NCBI GenBank assembly: GCA_905250025.1 | Contig: CAJNOJ010000157.1 | Coordinates: 124,001 to 188,000 of the forward strand | Reading direction: 5' to 3' | Source: Adineta ricciae | Lineage: Eukaryota; Rotifera; Eurotatoria; Adinetida; Adinetidae | Length of the DNA stretch: 64,000 bases | Shown here: positions 37,612 to 52,000 of the stretch, in pieces | Layout: each line of letters starts with the position of its first letter | Position numbering within the stretch: the stretch's first letter is position 1 | The notes under the pieces: generated by a model | What the model saw: the letters and a program-made list of their open reading frames with translations, nothing else | Told to the model about the DNA's origin: nothing | The model's database searches: none | Position numbers and translations under genes: made by a program

Positions 37612-38952
37612 TTTCCAATTAATCTGAAATAATTAATCATCAGTCTATATTACTTTTTGAAAATGACTTTTTCTTCATTATCATGTCGAAATGAAAATCA
37701 GAAACTTCAATTTCAAAAAAGGGATCCTTTTCTCTTTTCAAACAATAAGAATTGAAATTTACTTGTAACTGCAAGTCCAATAATCTTTCTTCAACGAAAT
37801 ACGTACAAATAAGAAGTCGAGTCTAGCGACATCTATATTTTTATTTTTTAATAAAAACAACGAGGATATTTTGAAAACAAAAATTTTCAACTAAAAATTC
37901 ACATTAAATTATTGACTAATATTAAATCTTAATGAATCATAATCGACCAATTAAAGAAAGATCATGAATTCGTGTTATGTCCGAGATATTGCTTCGTGCA
38001 ATCAATATCAAACGTTCTTCTCATCACATAGTTTCAATCACTTTGTTGTAAATTTCTATGACAAAGTCAAACTGAGCTGAACAAATGGTTATTTAATTCA
38101 ATGAATGTGATTATCATTGTTGGAGAAATAGATAAAATTTTATAGAATATATTTCATCAAAACTGGATTCAGATTCAGAGTATGAAACTTTTCGTGTTCA
38201 AGTGTTTGTTCAGGAAATGGTTTTAATAGAGTTCTATGAGTGATGAACAATTTCTTGAAAAAAGATTTTCTCCAAGCAATTTCGTTACATCCTACTCCGA
38301 TGTCATCATTAAATGAAGAAAAATCTTTTATGTAAAATAAACTTTTCGTTTGACAAAGATCATTGGAGAAGAAGATTTATTTGTATTTAGAATTCTTTAT
38401 CAATGTAATTATTTGTTTGTTATCATAAGAAAATATTCCAATCGTTTCTACTCATCGAAAACCTTTCTTTTATTATCATAATTAATCTAAATGTCGTGTA
38501 AATAATTGCTGATTAATCAAGAACTATTTGCGCACAGTTAGATTTTGATTGAATGAAAACAATTCAAAATCGAGTGACAAAAAAACATCTTCATCTTACT
38601 TTCTTTTCATTTAATAGATATGATTAACTGAGTTCGATCGTCTAAACAATTGATTTTTGTTATTTTCATTGTTATGCAAGACAAATCCAACAGTTTTCTT
38701 TAGTCAAAATCAATGACATAGATGAACAAAATTCATTATTTACTCTCAACATCTCTATTCTTTTCAATAATTTCTATCATCGCTCTCCGTTTATCTTCAT
38801 AATTCAAACAAGAAAAATCATCAAAGAAGAAGAAACTTTGACATTTTCTGTGCAGAATTGTTTTGTAATCATAAATGCACTTAACTTTCAAATATTGTCC
38901 TAGTAGCTAATATATCGGATAAAATGAGAAAAATATGAATAAATAATTAATA
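37612..38952 (+). other. Intergenic region upstream of WDR75
   Basis: AT-rich. It includes the presumed WDR75 promoter side. No gene, tandem repeat or RNA gene is supported. Confidence 0.45.
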
Positions 38953-39486
38953 CGGTGCGACCTTAAGGAGCATCGTATTATTGAGTTTCTTCGCGTCTTT
39001 TTATACTCTTTCTTTCTAGACAAGCATCCAAAGTCCATTTTTAGTGACGCGGTGATCAAAGGATCGGAGCGTCGTTGGACTGTAGGATAAACGCTGTCGA
39101 GCAGTTAGCTAGGTGAAGATGAGATATTTTTTCTCAGAATTTCATAAACTATTGTCGTTTGCCCAAAATAAAACACAGACTCTGCGGTAAAACTGTGGCG
39201 AACATCTCTCAAGCAGTAGAGATAATTACTAGATGGGCTGTCAGGNCCAAAAGGATAGTTTGTTTGTATTTTATGATTAGTTGATAAAACGATGATTTAA
39301 TGCAGCGACATCATTATACAAGGTTTTACGCGAATCTTTTATTTAATTTTCTCCTATAAAAAGCTCTTTGTATTAGCCGAAAAATATTTTCGACGATCTC
39401 AGGAACTATCGACTTGTACACTAACTGGAAAATAAATGTTCAATAGCATACACTTCCTCCTATGTTCCCCAAGACTCGTCGCACCG
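38953..39486. mobile_element. Short TIR element with TA duplication (mariner-like)
   Basis: The ends are perfect inverted copies of CGGTGCGAC, each bordered by TA (TACGGTGCGAC...GTCGCACCGTA); with the flanking bases the match is 13 bp. A TA dinucleotide duplication fits Tc1/mariner-type insertion, but the inverted repeats are short. The body, 534 bp with an N at 39246, has no transposase frame. Non-autonomous if real. Confidence 0.5.
39246..39246. other. Assembly join (single N)
   Basis: The N lies inside the short TIR element, so the true length of that element is unknown. Confidence 0.7.
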
Positions 39487-40047
39487 TATTCTGCATTTAG
39501 GCGAAGCATGAATGCCGTCTAGTTAATTATAGAAATGTAATAAAGAAAGTAAAAGTTTTGTTAGTTGAGATCTTACTGAATTTTGTTTCTTTTCAATCTG
39601 AAATTCACTTTGTTGATTAGATTTTCTCGCATGATAACGTATAGTTCGACTGTTGTTTTCCTTTGACTGAAGTTGAATTTGAAAAGTAAGAAAAGAACCA
39701 ACGTAAACAATAAATATTGATGTCTTTATTAACACAAAGATGATTACGTGTTGAACAATATTTCAAAGAATTCATAAGCAAATAGAAGCTTTTCATTTGA
39801 GAAAGTGTCGAACAGGTAGAAATCAAGGATATACGTAATTAATATAATGAGAGTGAACAAATGAAAACTTTTGTTTTTCTATGTTAGAAAACAAAGGTCG
39901 GTTAAGACGTTGATACTTACCTGTTTGATATTCATTTCAAGTTGAATTTCTCTGTAAAAACGATCTAATTACAATTCAATGGAACTCATCGTGTCAAGAA
40001 AATTTTTCCTTAAATTCTCAATTTTATTTGTATATAAATTATTCCAG
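39487..40047 (-). other. Stretch upstream of the polycystin gene
   Basis: The minus strand has short open frames (for example a basic peptide QLQSKENNSRTIRYHARK near 39660) separated by intron-like gaps. They may be exon remnants, but no family is recognised. The last 70 bp extend the polycystin frame upstream to an ATG at 39979. Confidence 0.25.
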
Positions 40048-43000
40048 ATGTATTCATTGTCTTTTTGGAATATCTTTTTATTGTTATCGATTATCACACA
40101 TTCATCAGGTCTGTACTTTACAAACAACGTTTTTTTATTTTGTAAATCTTTATTCAGCTCTTTCGTATAATCAACCGAAATTTTGTCCAAATGCAACGTG
40201 GAATACAACTGCAATAACTTTTGCAAGTTCAGGAACAGTTGGTGTTAGTCCTTATGGTCTTCATATCGATGGCAATAATACCATCTACGTTGCTAATCGA
40301 CAAAAAAATATGATCAATGTATGGAATGAAGGAAGTAACATACCTACCAGCAATATTTCAGGAACATTGAACTCTCCAGCAAGTGTCTTTGCTTTGGATT
40401 TGAATAATATTTATATTGATAATGGATTAACAAACTATCGAATTGATAAATGGTCAACGAGCTCATTGACTATGAACCCTCAAATGTATGTCTGTGCATC
40501 GTGTTATGGAATATTTATTGATATTAATAATAATCTTTATTGTTCGTTATATCTTAAACACAAAGTTATTTCAAGATCATTAATAACACGTTTAAGTATA
40601 TGGAATACTGTTGCGGGAACAGGAACAGCTGGAACGACAGCATTGACTCTCTATTATCCTCGTGGTATTTTCGTTGATAGATATCTTAATCTGTATGTGG
40701 CCGATAGTATTAACAATCGAATTCAAAAATTTCTATATAATCAAGTAACGGGAATAACAGTCGCAGGTGCTACAGCATCAGGAACTATTACACTTTTATA
40801 TCCTTCGGATGTTATTCTTGATGGAAATGATTATCTCTTTATTGTTGATAGTGGTTACAATCGGATCGTTGGATCGGGATTATATGGATTCTATTGTATA
40901 GCTGGATGTACAAAAGTTGCTGGTGTAACAGCGGTTCTTTTATATAACCCGTTATCTCTTCGTTTTGATAGTTATGGAAATATTTATGTTACCGATCAAA
41001 TTAATGATAGAATACAAAAATTTGTTCTAATAACACAATTATGCAGTAAGAAATATTTCTCTTATTTTCATCTAGCTCCTTTAAAATTTCTTTAGATAGT
41101 ACCAATCCAACAACTACTACTGCAACAGGTATTGAGTAGACTTCTTACTTATCATAAATATCTTTCGATTCTTTCAGTTACCGCGTCTACAAGTATCGTT
41201 GGCTCAACTACTGTATCATTGTCGCTCAATGGTACGTTGAAATAAAATGTATCGTTACATATCCTACATTGTTTTTCATTTCTTTTCTTTCAGCCATATC
41301 ATATAATTTGCCAAGATTTAGGACTAATGATATATGGAATGGTAATGGAATAACATTTGCAGATAGTTCAATTGTTGGTACTACACCAAATGGGATCTTT
41401 ATCAGCAATAACAACAATGTTTATGTCACTAATCGTGCCAATAGTCGAGTATGTGTTTGGGCGGGATTGTCTGGTGCACCTACAATATTTACGAATGGAT
41501 TATATTTACCTTACAGTATTTTTGTTACGATTAATGATGATATTTATGTTGATAATGGATATACAAACAATCGTGTCGATAAATGGACAGCAAATGGGAC
41601 AGTTTATGGTACCGTCATGACTGTCACAGATGCGTGTTATGGTCTTTTCATTGATATTATGAATAATCTCTATTGTTCTATGAATAATGATGATCAAGTC
41701 ATTATGAAATCATTAAATAGCAATTCAAGTATGTGGATAGTCGTTGCAGGAACAGATTGTACTACAACAGCTTCGTCGAATACTCTTCAAAATCCTCGTG
41801 GAATATTTGTTGATACGAATCTTAATTTATATGTAGCTGACTGTGGAAACGATCGAATACAACAATTTTTATCGCAACAATTGAGTGGAATAACAGTGGC
41901 GGGAAGTGCAACAACAATAACACTTGATTGTCCTAGTGGAATTGTTCTTGATGGTGATGGATATCTTTTCATCGTAGATACTAATAATCATCGAATTGTG
42001 GCATCCAGACCTGGAAATATCTTTCAATGTATAGTCGGATGTTCGAGTATTGCTGGTTCAACTTCCAGTCAATTATATTCTCCATCGACAATGAGTTTTG
42101 ATAGTTATGGAAACATTTATGTTGTCGATAGTAGTAATAATCGAATACAAAAGTTTAGTTTAACTTCGAATACTACCTATCGTAAGTAATTATATGAAAA
42201 ACTTTAGTTGCATCTTTTTATAGTTAAATAATAAGTTTTCATATGTTTCAGCTTATTCGTTCAATCAACCGACTCTGTGTCCAACTGTAACATGGTCTAC
42301 AAATGGAACGACTTTTGCCAATCAATCAATGATTGGAACAAGTCCTTTTGGTATATTTATTAGCATAAATAATACGGTGTATGCGGGTGATCGAACAAAT
42401 GCTCGTATTCAAATTTGGTATGAAGGAAGTCTTCTACCAAATAGAAATATTTCTTTTGATATGAGTAATACTATGTTTGCTGTTGCAACAGCTTCCGGTG
42501 ATGTGTATGTTGACAATGGTTATGTTAATTTTCGAGTCGATTATTGGCCAGTAGGTAAAACAACGAGTACACCAATTCTAACAACAAATGGTCGTTGTTT
42601 TACGATGTTTATTGATACTTCAAATGCACTTTATTGTTCATTATGGTTATGGCATCGTGTAACGAAGAAATGGTTAAGTGATAACGGAACAACACCGATT
42701 CTTATCGCTGGCACAGGTGCTGCAGGATCAACTGCATATCAACTTTATTATCCTTTGGGTATTTTTGTTGATATTAGTTTTAATTTATACGTTTGTGATT
42801 GTAACAATGATCGAATCCAACAATTTCAATTAGGTCAAACAAATGCTGTGACAGTAGTCGGAAATGGAGCACCGGGTACGATCACATTAAGTTGTCCACA
42901 GGCAGTTGCTCTCGACACAAATGGATACATTTTACTCACTGATCAAAGTAATCGTCTTATAATGTCAGGATCATATGGTTTTCGATGTTTATTGGGATGT

Positions 43001-46000
43001 TCACAAACTGCTGGAAGTTCATCTAGTCAATTTAATTTACCAGGCACATTTAGTTTCGATAGTTATGGAAATTTATATGTTGTCGATCAAAATAATAATC
43101 GAATACAAAAGTTTTTATTAACATCGAATACATGCAGTGAGTAATAAAACTGGTTTTTTTTCTTTTGTCATATAGTTTCGAACTTGTCTTGATGATCTTG
43201 TTTTTAGATGCAACAGTAAAACAGAAAAGTTTTTTATCTGCTCAATTATGTTATTCAAATGGTTCGACTTTACTTGCACGTGATACCATTGGTTCAACAC
43301 CTTATGCCGTTTTTATCGATAGTTTTAACACTCTCTATGTGGCTAGTCTGACCAATAACAATGTTTTGATTTTGACTGAGGAAAGTACAACACCTATTAT
43401 CAGTTTATCAGGCACTTTTAGTCGACCATATAGTATTTTTGTTTCAATAACTGGTGATATTTATGTCGATAATGGTTATGCAAATAGTCGAGTGGATAAA
43501 ATTATCAATAGTAGTCTATCAAATGTGGTTTCAGTTATGAATATTCCTGGCAGTTGTTATGGTTTGTTTCTCGATATTAACAGTTACCTTTACTGTTCTC
43601 TACGAGATTTTCATCGTGTTATTAAAATATTGGCTGATGGTACTATGAATACGACGATTGTTGTAGCAGGAAATGGTTCAGCTGGTGCATCAGCATATAT
43701 GTTAAATTCACCACAAGGAATTTATGTTGATAACAGTTTGAACTTGTATGTTGCAGATTGTAAAAATAATCGAATTCAGAAATTCTTACCTGGAATACTC
43801 AATGGAACAACTCTGGCTGACAATTCAACAATACCAGCAGTAACACTTAATTGTCCAACAGGAATTGTTATGGATACTAATGGTTATGTATTTATTGTTG
43901 ATAGTAATAATCATCGAATTCTTGGATTATACATTTATGAAGTTCGATGTATAATTGGATGTTCTGGCTCGAGTGGTTCTTCATCAAGTACATTATCATT
44001 TCCACAAAGTATCGCATTTGACAGTTACGGAAATATTTATGTTGCCGATCGAAATAATAGTCGAATTCAAAAATTTGGTTATGTCCTAAGCGATTGTCGT
44101 AAGTAACTCTTTCTTATGGCCACGCTTTTTAAGGAACTTCTATTTTCAACAATCCTTGACTATTTGGATGAATCACAGTCAAATTCTATCTTTCGAATAA
44201 AAGAAATCTTTTAAGAAGTCCGAGATATTTGTCCTCTGAAGTTGCATAGTTCTCTTGGATAAAGACAAGAAATAATTGAGCTTTTTGTGTTTTAGCAACA
44301 ACAACTGTTATTTCAACCACATCGTCTTCTACAGTATCTACAACCTCCACAAGTTCTTCGTCCACATCGAGTTCCACATCCTCAACAACCTCATCAAGCT
44401 CCACATCGTCCACAAGTTCGTCATCATCTACATCGTCTACAGCCTCCACTTCTTCCACAACTGATACAAGTTCTTCGTCATCATCGAGTTCCACAACATC
44501 CACAACCTCTTCGTCTTCGTCAACATCTTCATCAAGCTCCACATCATCCACCACCTCTACGACGTCCACAACCTCTTCGTCTTCGTCAACATCTTCATCA
44601 AGCACCACATCATCCACAAGTTCGACATCATCTACGTTGTCTACAACCTCCACTTCTTCCACAACTGATACAAGTTCTTCGTCATCATCGAGTTCCACAA
44701 CATCCACAACTTCTACGACGTCCACAACCTCTTCGTCTTCGTCAACATTTTCATCAAGCTCCACATCATCCACAAGTTTGACAACATTCATAACTTCTAC
44801 ATCCTCCATAATCTCGTTGCCTTCATCAAATTCCACATCATCCACTTCTTCGACCACTTCCACAACGGATTCGACGTTAACGTCGTCTACCACATCTGTA
44901 ACGAGCACAAGTTCAACATTATCGACGTCAGTATCACTCTCAACTAGCTCGACTTCATCTACAACCAGCACAACCATGAGCACATTAGAAACAACACAAA
45001 CACCAGCCATAAATGGAAGTAATAAATTGCAAACCTTTTTCGAAATAAATGAATAACGACATTCATTATTTAGGTTGTTATCCTCCGTCTATCACTCTTA
45101 TTCCTGGCCAATCATCGTTATCATCTCCATTAGTATACCGTCGAAGTCAAGACTTCTCCATATCTTCCGTACTGAAACTTGCATGTGCAAGTTCCCTTTC
45201 AACTACGATACAATGGTCAATAAAAAATTGTACTGTAATTACTTGTGTAACTCCGATAACTTTGAGTACGAAAATTTCCACAACATTAAGTGAAATTTAT
45301 ATTCCATCACGAACTTTGGCACTTGGTGTTTATCAATTCACAATAAATGTTAAAATGACAAAATCACCTCAATATCGATCTTCATCAGTTGCATATATTC
45401 GAGTAACTCCATCGGGTATTACAGCAAATCTTGTTGAGTTAGGAACGTCAATGATAACACGAGGTGATAAACAAGATCTTTTCTTCGATCCAGGAACATA
45501 TTCTGTCGATCCCGATGAAGATTCATTCGACGCATCAGTAAGTATTCAGTCATTCTTCTCAATGACACTTTACAAATCTTTTTCTATTTCATACAGAAAT
45601 GGAAATATGTTTATTATTGTCGAATTTATCCTCGTTATCAATTTCCTAATCTTCAAGGTATCTTTTTACCAATCGAAGATCTTCGAGTTGATCCTGTCAA
45701 TCCATCATGTTTATCAGGTAATGGAACACAATTAATCTTTGGAAATTCAAGTTCATCTCCAAAATCATCTTTGACAATTCGTGCTGGTTCACTTCAATCA
45801 AATGAAATTTATCAATTTATGGTTTACATGGAAAATCGAAAAAATTCATCTGTTCAAGCGACTGGTTATGTTCTTGTTACAGTCGAAGTGACTCGTCCAC
45901 AACTGATCATCATCGGGTAAATCAAACCCTTGAAGAAATTCTTAATCAGACCATTTTTCTTTTACTACTTAGTTGTGTAATCTCAACAATGTGTATTCCT

Positions 46001-49000
46001 AATCTGGAATTTCAATTACTCAATCCAACGACTCAAGTTGCTTTGACCAGTTTTTGTACTGGAATGTGTGGCGATCTTCAAAATATCACATGGAATGTCT
46101 ATGAAGGATCAACTAATTCATCAGCAAATTCGACAGTTATATGGAAATTATTTCCTTCATCAATCTCTTACGAAAACATTTGGTTTTTCGGGACATATAT
46201 AAACAATTTTACTGCTGATAATCGATTGTTTATTAATAATCCTCACGTCCAATATTGGCGATTCGAAGCTGTGTATTCATTTCTAAATGCAACAAGTTCA
46301 AGTGCATTGAATTTTGTCATGAATCAATCTCCTGTCAATGGTTCTTGTGTGATTTATCCACAGAATGGAACAACAAGTACTTGGTTTAATGTATCATGTC
46401 CAAATTGGGCTGATGAAGATGAAGTAAAAGATTATTCTCTATATGGTAATATTTGATAAGAATGAAAAATTCATTGAAAATGTTTTTCTTTTAGCTTGGA
46501 CAACGGATATTTCACAAAAAGTCATCGTTGTTTATTCACCGGAATCGATATTTCAAGCTCGACTTCCACCAGGTGATAATCAAACTTCATTATTGAACAT
46601 TGTTATTCATATTAGAGATACACTTGATTGTGTTACAATAGTCAACATGACTCAAATTTCGGTTTTCATAAATCAAAATGAAATCAATGATTTGCAAAAT
46701 TTAGCAAATCTCTCGAATAATAATCCAATTGTTCAATTATTGTGGAGTGGAAATCAAAATATTGTTGATCAAATTGTCAATTCAGTTTCACAAACACTGA
46801 ATCAAATGAATACTGAAAGTATCGATAACGCCATTTCAAGTAAAATACTCTCAATAAGACATTCTTTTCCAATGAAACGAATTTCCTCCTTTAGATGGTC
46901 TTGTCGCAACAGAAATCTCTGTTTCATCATTAGAAAGTACTTCAACTCCAAAAGTAAGAATATTTTTATCTAAAAGGATCTACGTGTGTTTACATAGACC
47001 ATCTCAACATCATCAAATAATTCGTTTTCGAGTGGATATGAAAAAGATTTGAATAATCAAGCGAATGTTCGAGATTATCTCGTTAATTTCTACGCAAATC
47101 TTCTTATCACAACATCCAATAGTATCATTTTACAAGCATCGTCTTTAGCTCAATTAACTCAAGCAACTAATCAATTAACACGAAATACTTTACAAACTGC
47201 ATCAGATCGATGTTATCAATTGACCATTGCTTTATATTCATTGAAGACAAAAATCGCTTTTGAAGATATGCAAACAGCCGCAACTCAATTAATTCAATGT
47301 GCATCGAATGTGTTAACTGTAAGATTGACGAAAAGTGATGATAATTCGTGTGATGATATGTTGTAGGGAATTAATGGAGTTCTGCAACAACGAATGTTGA
47401 TACTCGATTCAGATTATTCTCGAGCAAATTCTTTATCAGATGATTATAATACAGATGTCGAATCTGAATGGTCAAATTTGAATTTATTTGCTGATGGAAA
47501 TGATTTTTCTACTGAAACGATTGAAAAGAATCGAAATATTTATTATCAAAAACAATTAGCAAATGAAATCGTCACACAAACGAATGAAATCATATCTTTA
47601 TTAACATCTTCATTGAATATTCATATAAATCTCGGGCAAAGTTTAACAATAAATACTTCAAGTACTTTCATGTCATTACAAACCATATCAAGCGATTCAT
47701 TATCAAATAAAACTATCATTCAACCCGGTAATGGTCAATTTCAAATTCCATCAAATATCACAGCAAACAATTCTTCAATTTTTCTTCGAGTAACACGGAT
47801 TTTCTTTTGTATTAAACAAAAAACTCTTTTCTTTTATTTGTGTTTAGTCAATGATGACTCCACTTTCATCACTTGGTTCAAGTCAATCTCAATCCAATAC
47901 AAATCTTTCTCGATCAATTTCATTATCACTTTTTGATAAAAATGGAATTGAAATTTCCGTTGAAACCAATATGATCGATCCCATTCGAATGATCGTACCA
48001 CGTGATCCAACTATTGTTCTTCCAACGATGTATTTTCAAAATGTAACATCAATCAATTCAACTGATTATCATTATATCTTTCATTTCCATTATATAAACA
48101 TTACAAATTCTCTTCCAATTTCAGTTCATTTCGAAATTCATCCATTGAATTCAACACTTTCATATTTGTTTATCTATAGATTCGATCAGACGCCATTATT
48201 GAACAGTTCGATTAACCTTATCGATGGATGGACAATCTTTTGTCCTTCGCGTAAGTTTGAAATTTCATTGGACAATCAAGTTTTCTTTCGTTTTCATCTT
48301 AGATTTAACGAATGAAAGTCTTTATACATATTTTATTGATAACCAACAAACATCAAGTCATCAATCGTTAATCTTCGGTTTTCGAGAATTGAATTCAACA
48401 GAAAATATTGAATATTGTTCGAATAATTCTATTGGAAATATTCTTCCAATTACAAACGAATTGTTTCATTTTACATCAAATTATGAACTTCGTATTTACA
48501 CATCGGGTTGTTATTATCTCGATTCAACTAACAATTGGAAATCCGATGGATTACGCGTGAGTTTCCTCCTCTAATATTTCTTGTTTACGTATTTATCAAA
48601 TTTCTTCAGGTTGGATCATTGACAAATCATTATGAGACGGAATGTTTTTCAACACATTTAACAACATTCGCAGGTGGTTTTATTGTTTTACCCGCACCAA
48701 TTAATTGGAATTATGTTTTTGCAAATGCAGATTTTCTGAAAAACAAAACTGTTTACATCACTGTCATATCTGTGACAACAATTTACATCGTCTTACTGAT
48801 CCTGGCACGTTTTCAAGATCTTTCTAATTTGAAAAAGGTAGGAGTTACACCCTTGTTGGATAATCATGTATCCGATCGATATTATTATCAAATCATTGTG
48901 TTGACTGGTCATCGTCAAAATGCGGCAACGAAATCGAAAGTAAAGTCAAATTTGAGATTGAAAATCGAGAAAATCTTCTCATTTAGGTTTATTTCGTTTT

Positions 49001-52000
49001 ATCGGGTGATGATGATCAGACACATGTTCGAACATTTGTTGATCCTCATCGAGAAATCTTTCAACGTGGTGGAATCGATGCATTTATCATGTCAGTTCCC
49101 AAATCATTAGGACCCTTAAATTTCATTCGTATTTGGCATGACAATTCTGGTCCAGGTTCATCGGCATCGTGGTTTTTGAAATATATCATCGTTCGAGATT
49201 TACAAACGATGGAGAAATTTCATTTTATTTCTCAAAAATGGTTTGCTGTGGAAAAAGAAGATGGACGTATCGAACGTCTCTTACCCGTCGCCAATGATTC
49301 GGAAAAACAACAATTTTCGTATTTATTAACCAAAAAAACTTATCATAGCGTGTCCGATAAACATCTCTGGTTTTCGATCTTTTCACGTCCACCAGCAGCA
49401 AAATTCACATGTGTTCAACGATGTACATCTTGTTTCGTTCTGCTCTTCTCTTCGATGTTATTGAATATAATGTATTACGATTTATCGAATGCAGCAAAAA
49501 CATCGAATAGCACATCAAGCTTCGATTTAGCCATTGGTCCATTACACATTACACCGGAACAAGTAAGTGTAGTTGGCATAAATGTATGAGAGATGACTTT
49601 GATTTGATAATTTGTCTCAGATTGGAATTGGTGTAATGGTGGAAGTTTTGACGTTAATTCCAAGTATTTTAATTGTTGAATTTTTTCGACGTATTCGATC
49701 GCGTCAACAACTGTCGCCATTACGTCAAGCGTTGAATCAAATCAATCCAAATACACCGACGTTCGTACAAATCATTTTCTCACCTTCACTAAAAAGTCTT
49801 CTCTCGTTCATTTTAGTGTAACTTCAAAACAGAAACGTCGAACGCATTTGACATTTCCATGGTGGTGTTTATTCATTGCTTATGCTCTTTCAATTCTAAT
49901 TATTCTTGTTTCGATCTTCTTCATCATTGTTCGAGGAATTGAATTCGGTGATGATAAAGTGAAAAGATGGTTAACATCGGTTCTCACGGCATTTTTCTCT
50001 TCGATCTTATTCACTCAACCTATCAAAGTAGAGTTTATCTTTATCTATGCAAGTTGCATTGTCAGATTTTCTTCCAGATTGTTGTCTTCGCTATATTTTT
50101 CATTTGTTTCTTTCGAAATACGAATGATGATGCAGAAACGAATGAATATATCGATGAATATCAAATGAATTTCAATGAAGATGACGAAGATTATCTCCAA
50201 TCGATCAAAGTTTGATTTGTCCATCTGTTGTTTTTCTAATGAAAATGTCTTTTAGAATTATTCGTTAGTAAATGTTCAAACGCGACAACGTGTTAATCGT
50301 TTAACTGAAGGTGAAGTTGTACATGCTCGTGATCAACGCGTAAAAGAAATTCAAATGTGGTCAATTATTCGTGAATTCGTTATTTACTTCGTCTTTTTCT
50401 TCTTAATCTGTTCGATAACATTTGCGAGTCGCGAACAGAATAGTTTTCTTCAAGTTCAACATTTACGAAAATATTTTCTGAATACTCGTCAATCTACGAA
50501 TGATTATACTCAGGTTTGCTTTGATTTTTTCAAAGTTTTCTACATAAAATCTTGTCGATTTAGATCACAACTGTCACTCAATTTTGGTTCTGGTCACAAA
50601 ATAGTTTTATTTTAAATCTTCGTTCTCAACAATGGTACAACAATGACATACCGAAGTATTTAAATGGATATATCAATGATAAATCAAATCGATTGATTGG
50701 ATGGGCAACAATGAGACAATTACGTGTCAAACCATCAACGTGTTCTGATCAACGAATTATTGAAATTTGTGAAAAAGATTATAATTTCTTCAATGAAGAT
50801 AAACAATCCTATTCACCAGGATGGACAAATCAAAGTCTCGATGAAACTTACAGTTCATCAATCAAGAATTCATTTCAATATCGCACAAGTGATGAATTAG
50901 ATACGTATGTATTCGTTGGACAACATGGAACATATAGTGGAAGTGGATATGTTTATGAATTTCGTGGTCGATTCACAGATCTTCAAAGTAATGTGTCAAC
51001 ACTTCATGAACTTCAATGGATTGATAAACAAACAAGAGCAATTCTTATTCAAATAACTTTATATAATCCGAATGTTCAATTATTCACATCTGTGACCTTA
51101 CTTATCGAAGTTTTATCAACAGGTGAACTTATTCCAACTTCTTATTTTCAACCATTAAACTTTTCCAGTGAGTTCAATTTTCTCTAGTTGAAAATTATTC
51201 CTTCGAATTGTGTTTCTAGCATTTACATCAATGTTTCAATTGATTTGTACAATTATTTACATGGGTTTCATAATTTATTTTATGTTTATACAAATACGCG
51301 TATTTCTTCGATTGAAACGGAAATATTTTCAACAATTTTGGTCATTAATTGAATTAGGAATCATTGTTTGTTCATGGACAAGTTTAGCAATTTATATTTG
51401 GCGTTTCAAAGAAGCTCGTCGTATCAGTTCATTATTTGAACAAACAAATGGTTATGTTAATATTAATTTACAATTAGCTGCATATGTTGATAATCTTCTC
51501 ACTTATCTTCTTGGCTTTTCTTGTTTTTTCAGTATGGTGAAATTTCTTCAATTACTTCGTTTTGATTCTCGTTTATTATTATTCATTCGAACACTTCAAT
51601 GTGCACAAAAAGAATTGATCTCATTTTTGATGATGTTCAGCATTGTTTATATGTCATTTGTTTGTTTATTTTATTTCTTATTCGTTTCAAATATGTCATC
51701 GTGTTCAAGTTTATTATCCACGACACAAATGTTATTCGAAATGACTTTGATGAAGTTTGATACATCGGAATTGATCGAAGCGGATGCGTTTCTTGGTCCA
51801 TTTGTATTCGCTATTTTCATGTTCTTAGTTGTTTTCGTTTGTTTAAGTATGTTCCTTTCAATTATCAACGAAAGTTTTCGTAAAGCACGAGAAAATCCAG
51901 TGGAGAATTCGGAAATCTTAGAATTTATTATGAGAAGATTTATACGTTGGTCAGGTAAATGAATTCTTCTTGAAATCGAGAAGATTATGAATTGTTTATT

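Noticed and set aside
44186-45010. Long minus-strand ORF rich in Val, Asp and Glu
   Set aside because: It is the complement of the TCN/ACN codons of the mucin-like Ser/Thr exon, which splices in frame into the plus-strand polycystin gene.
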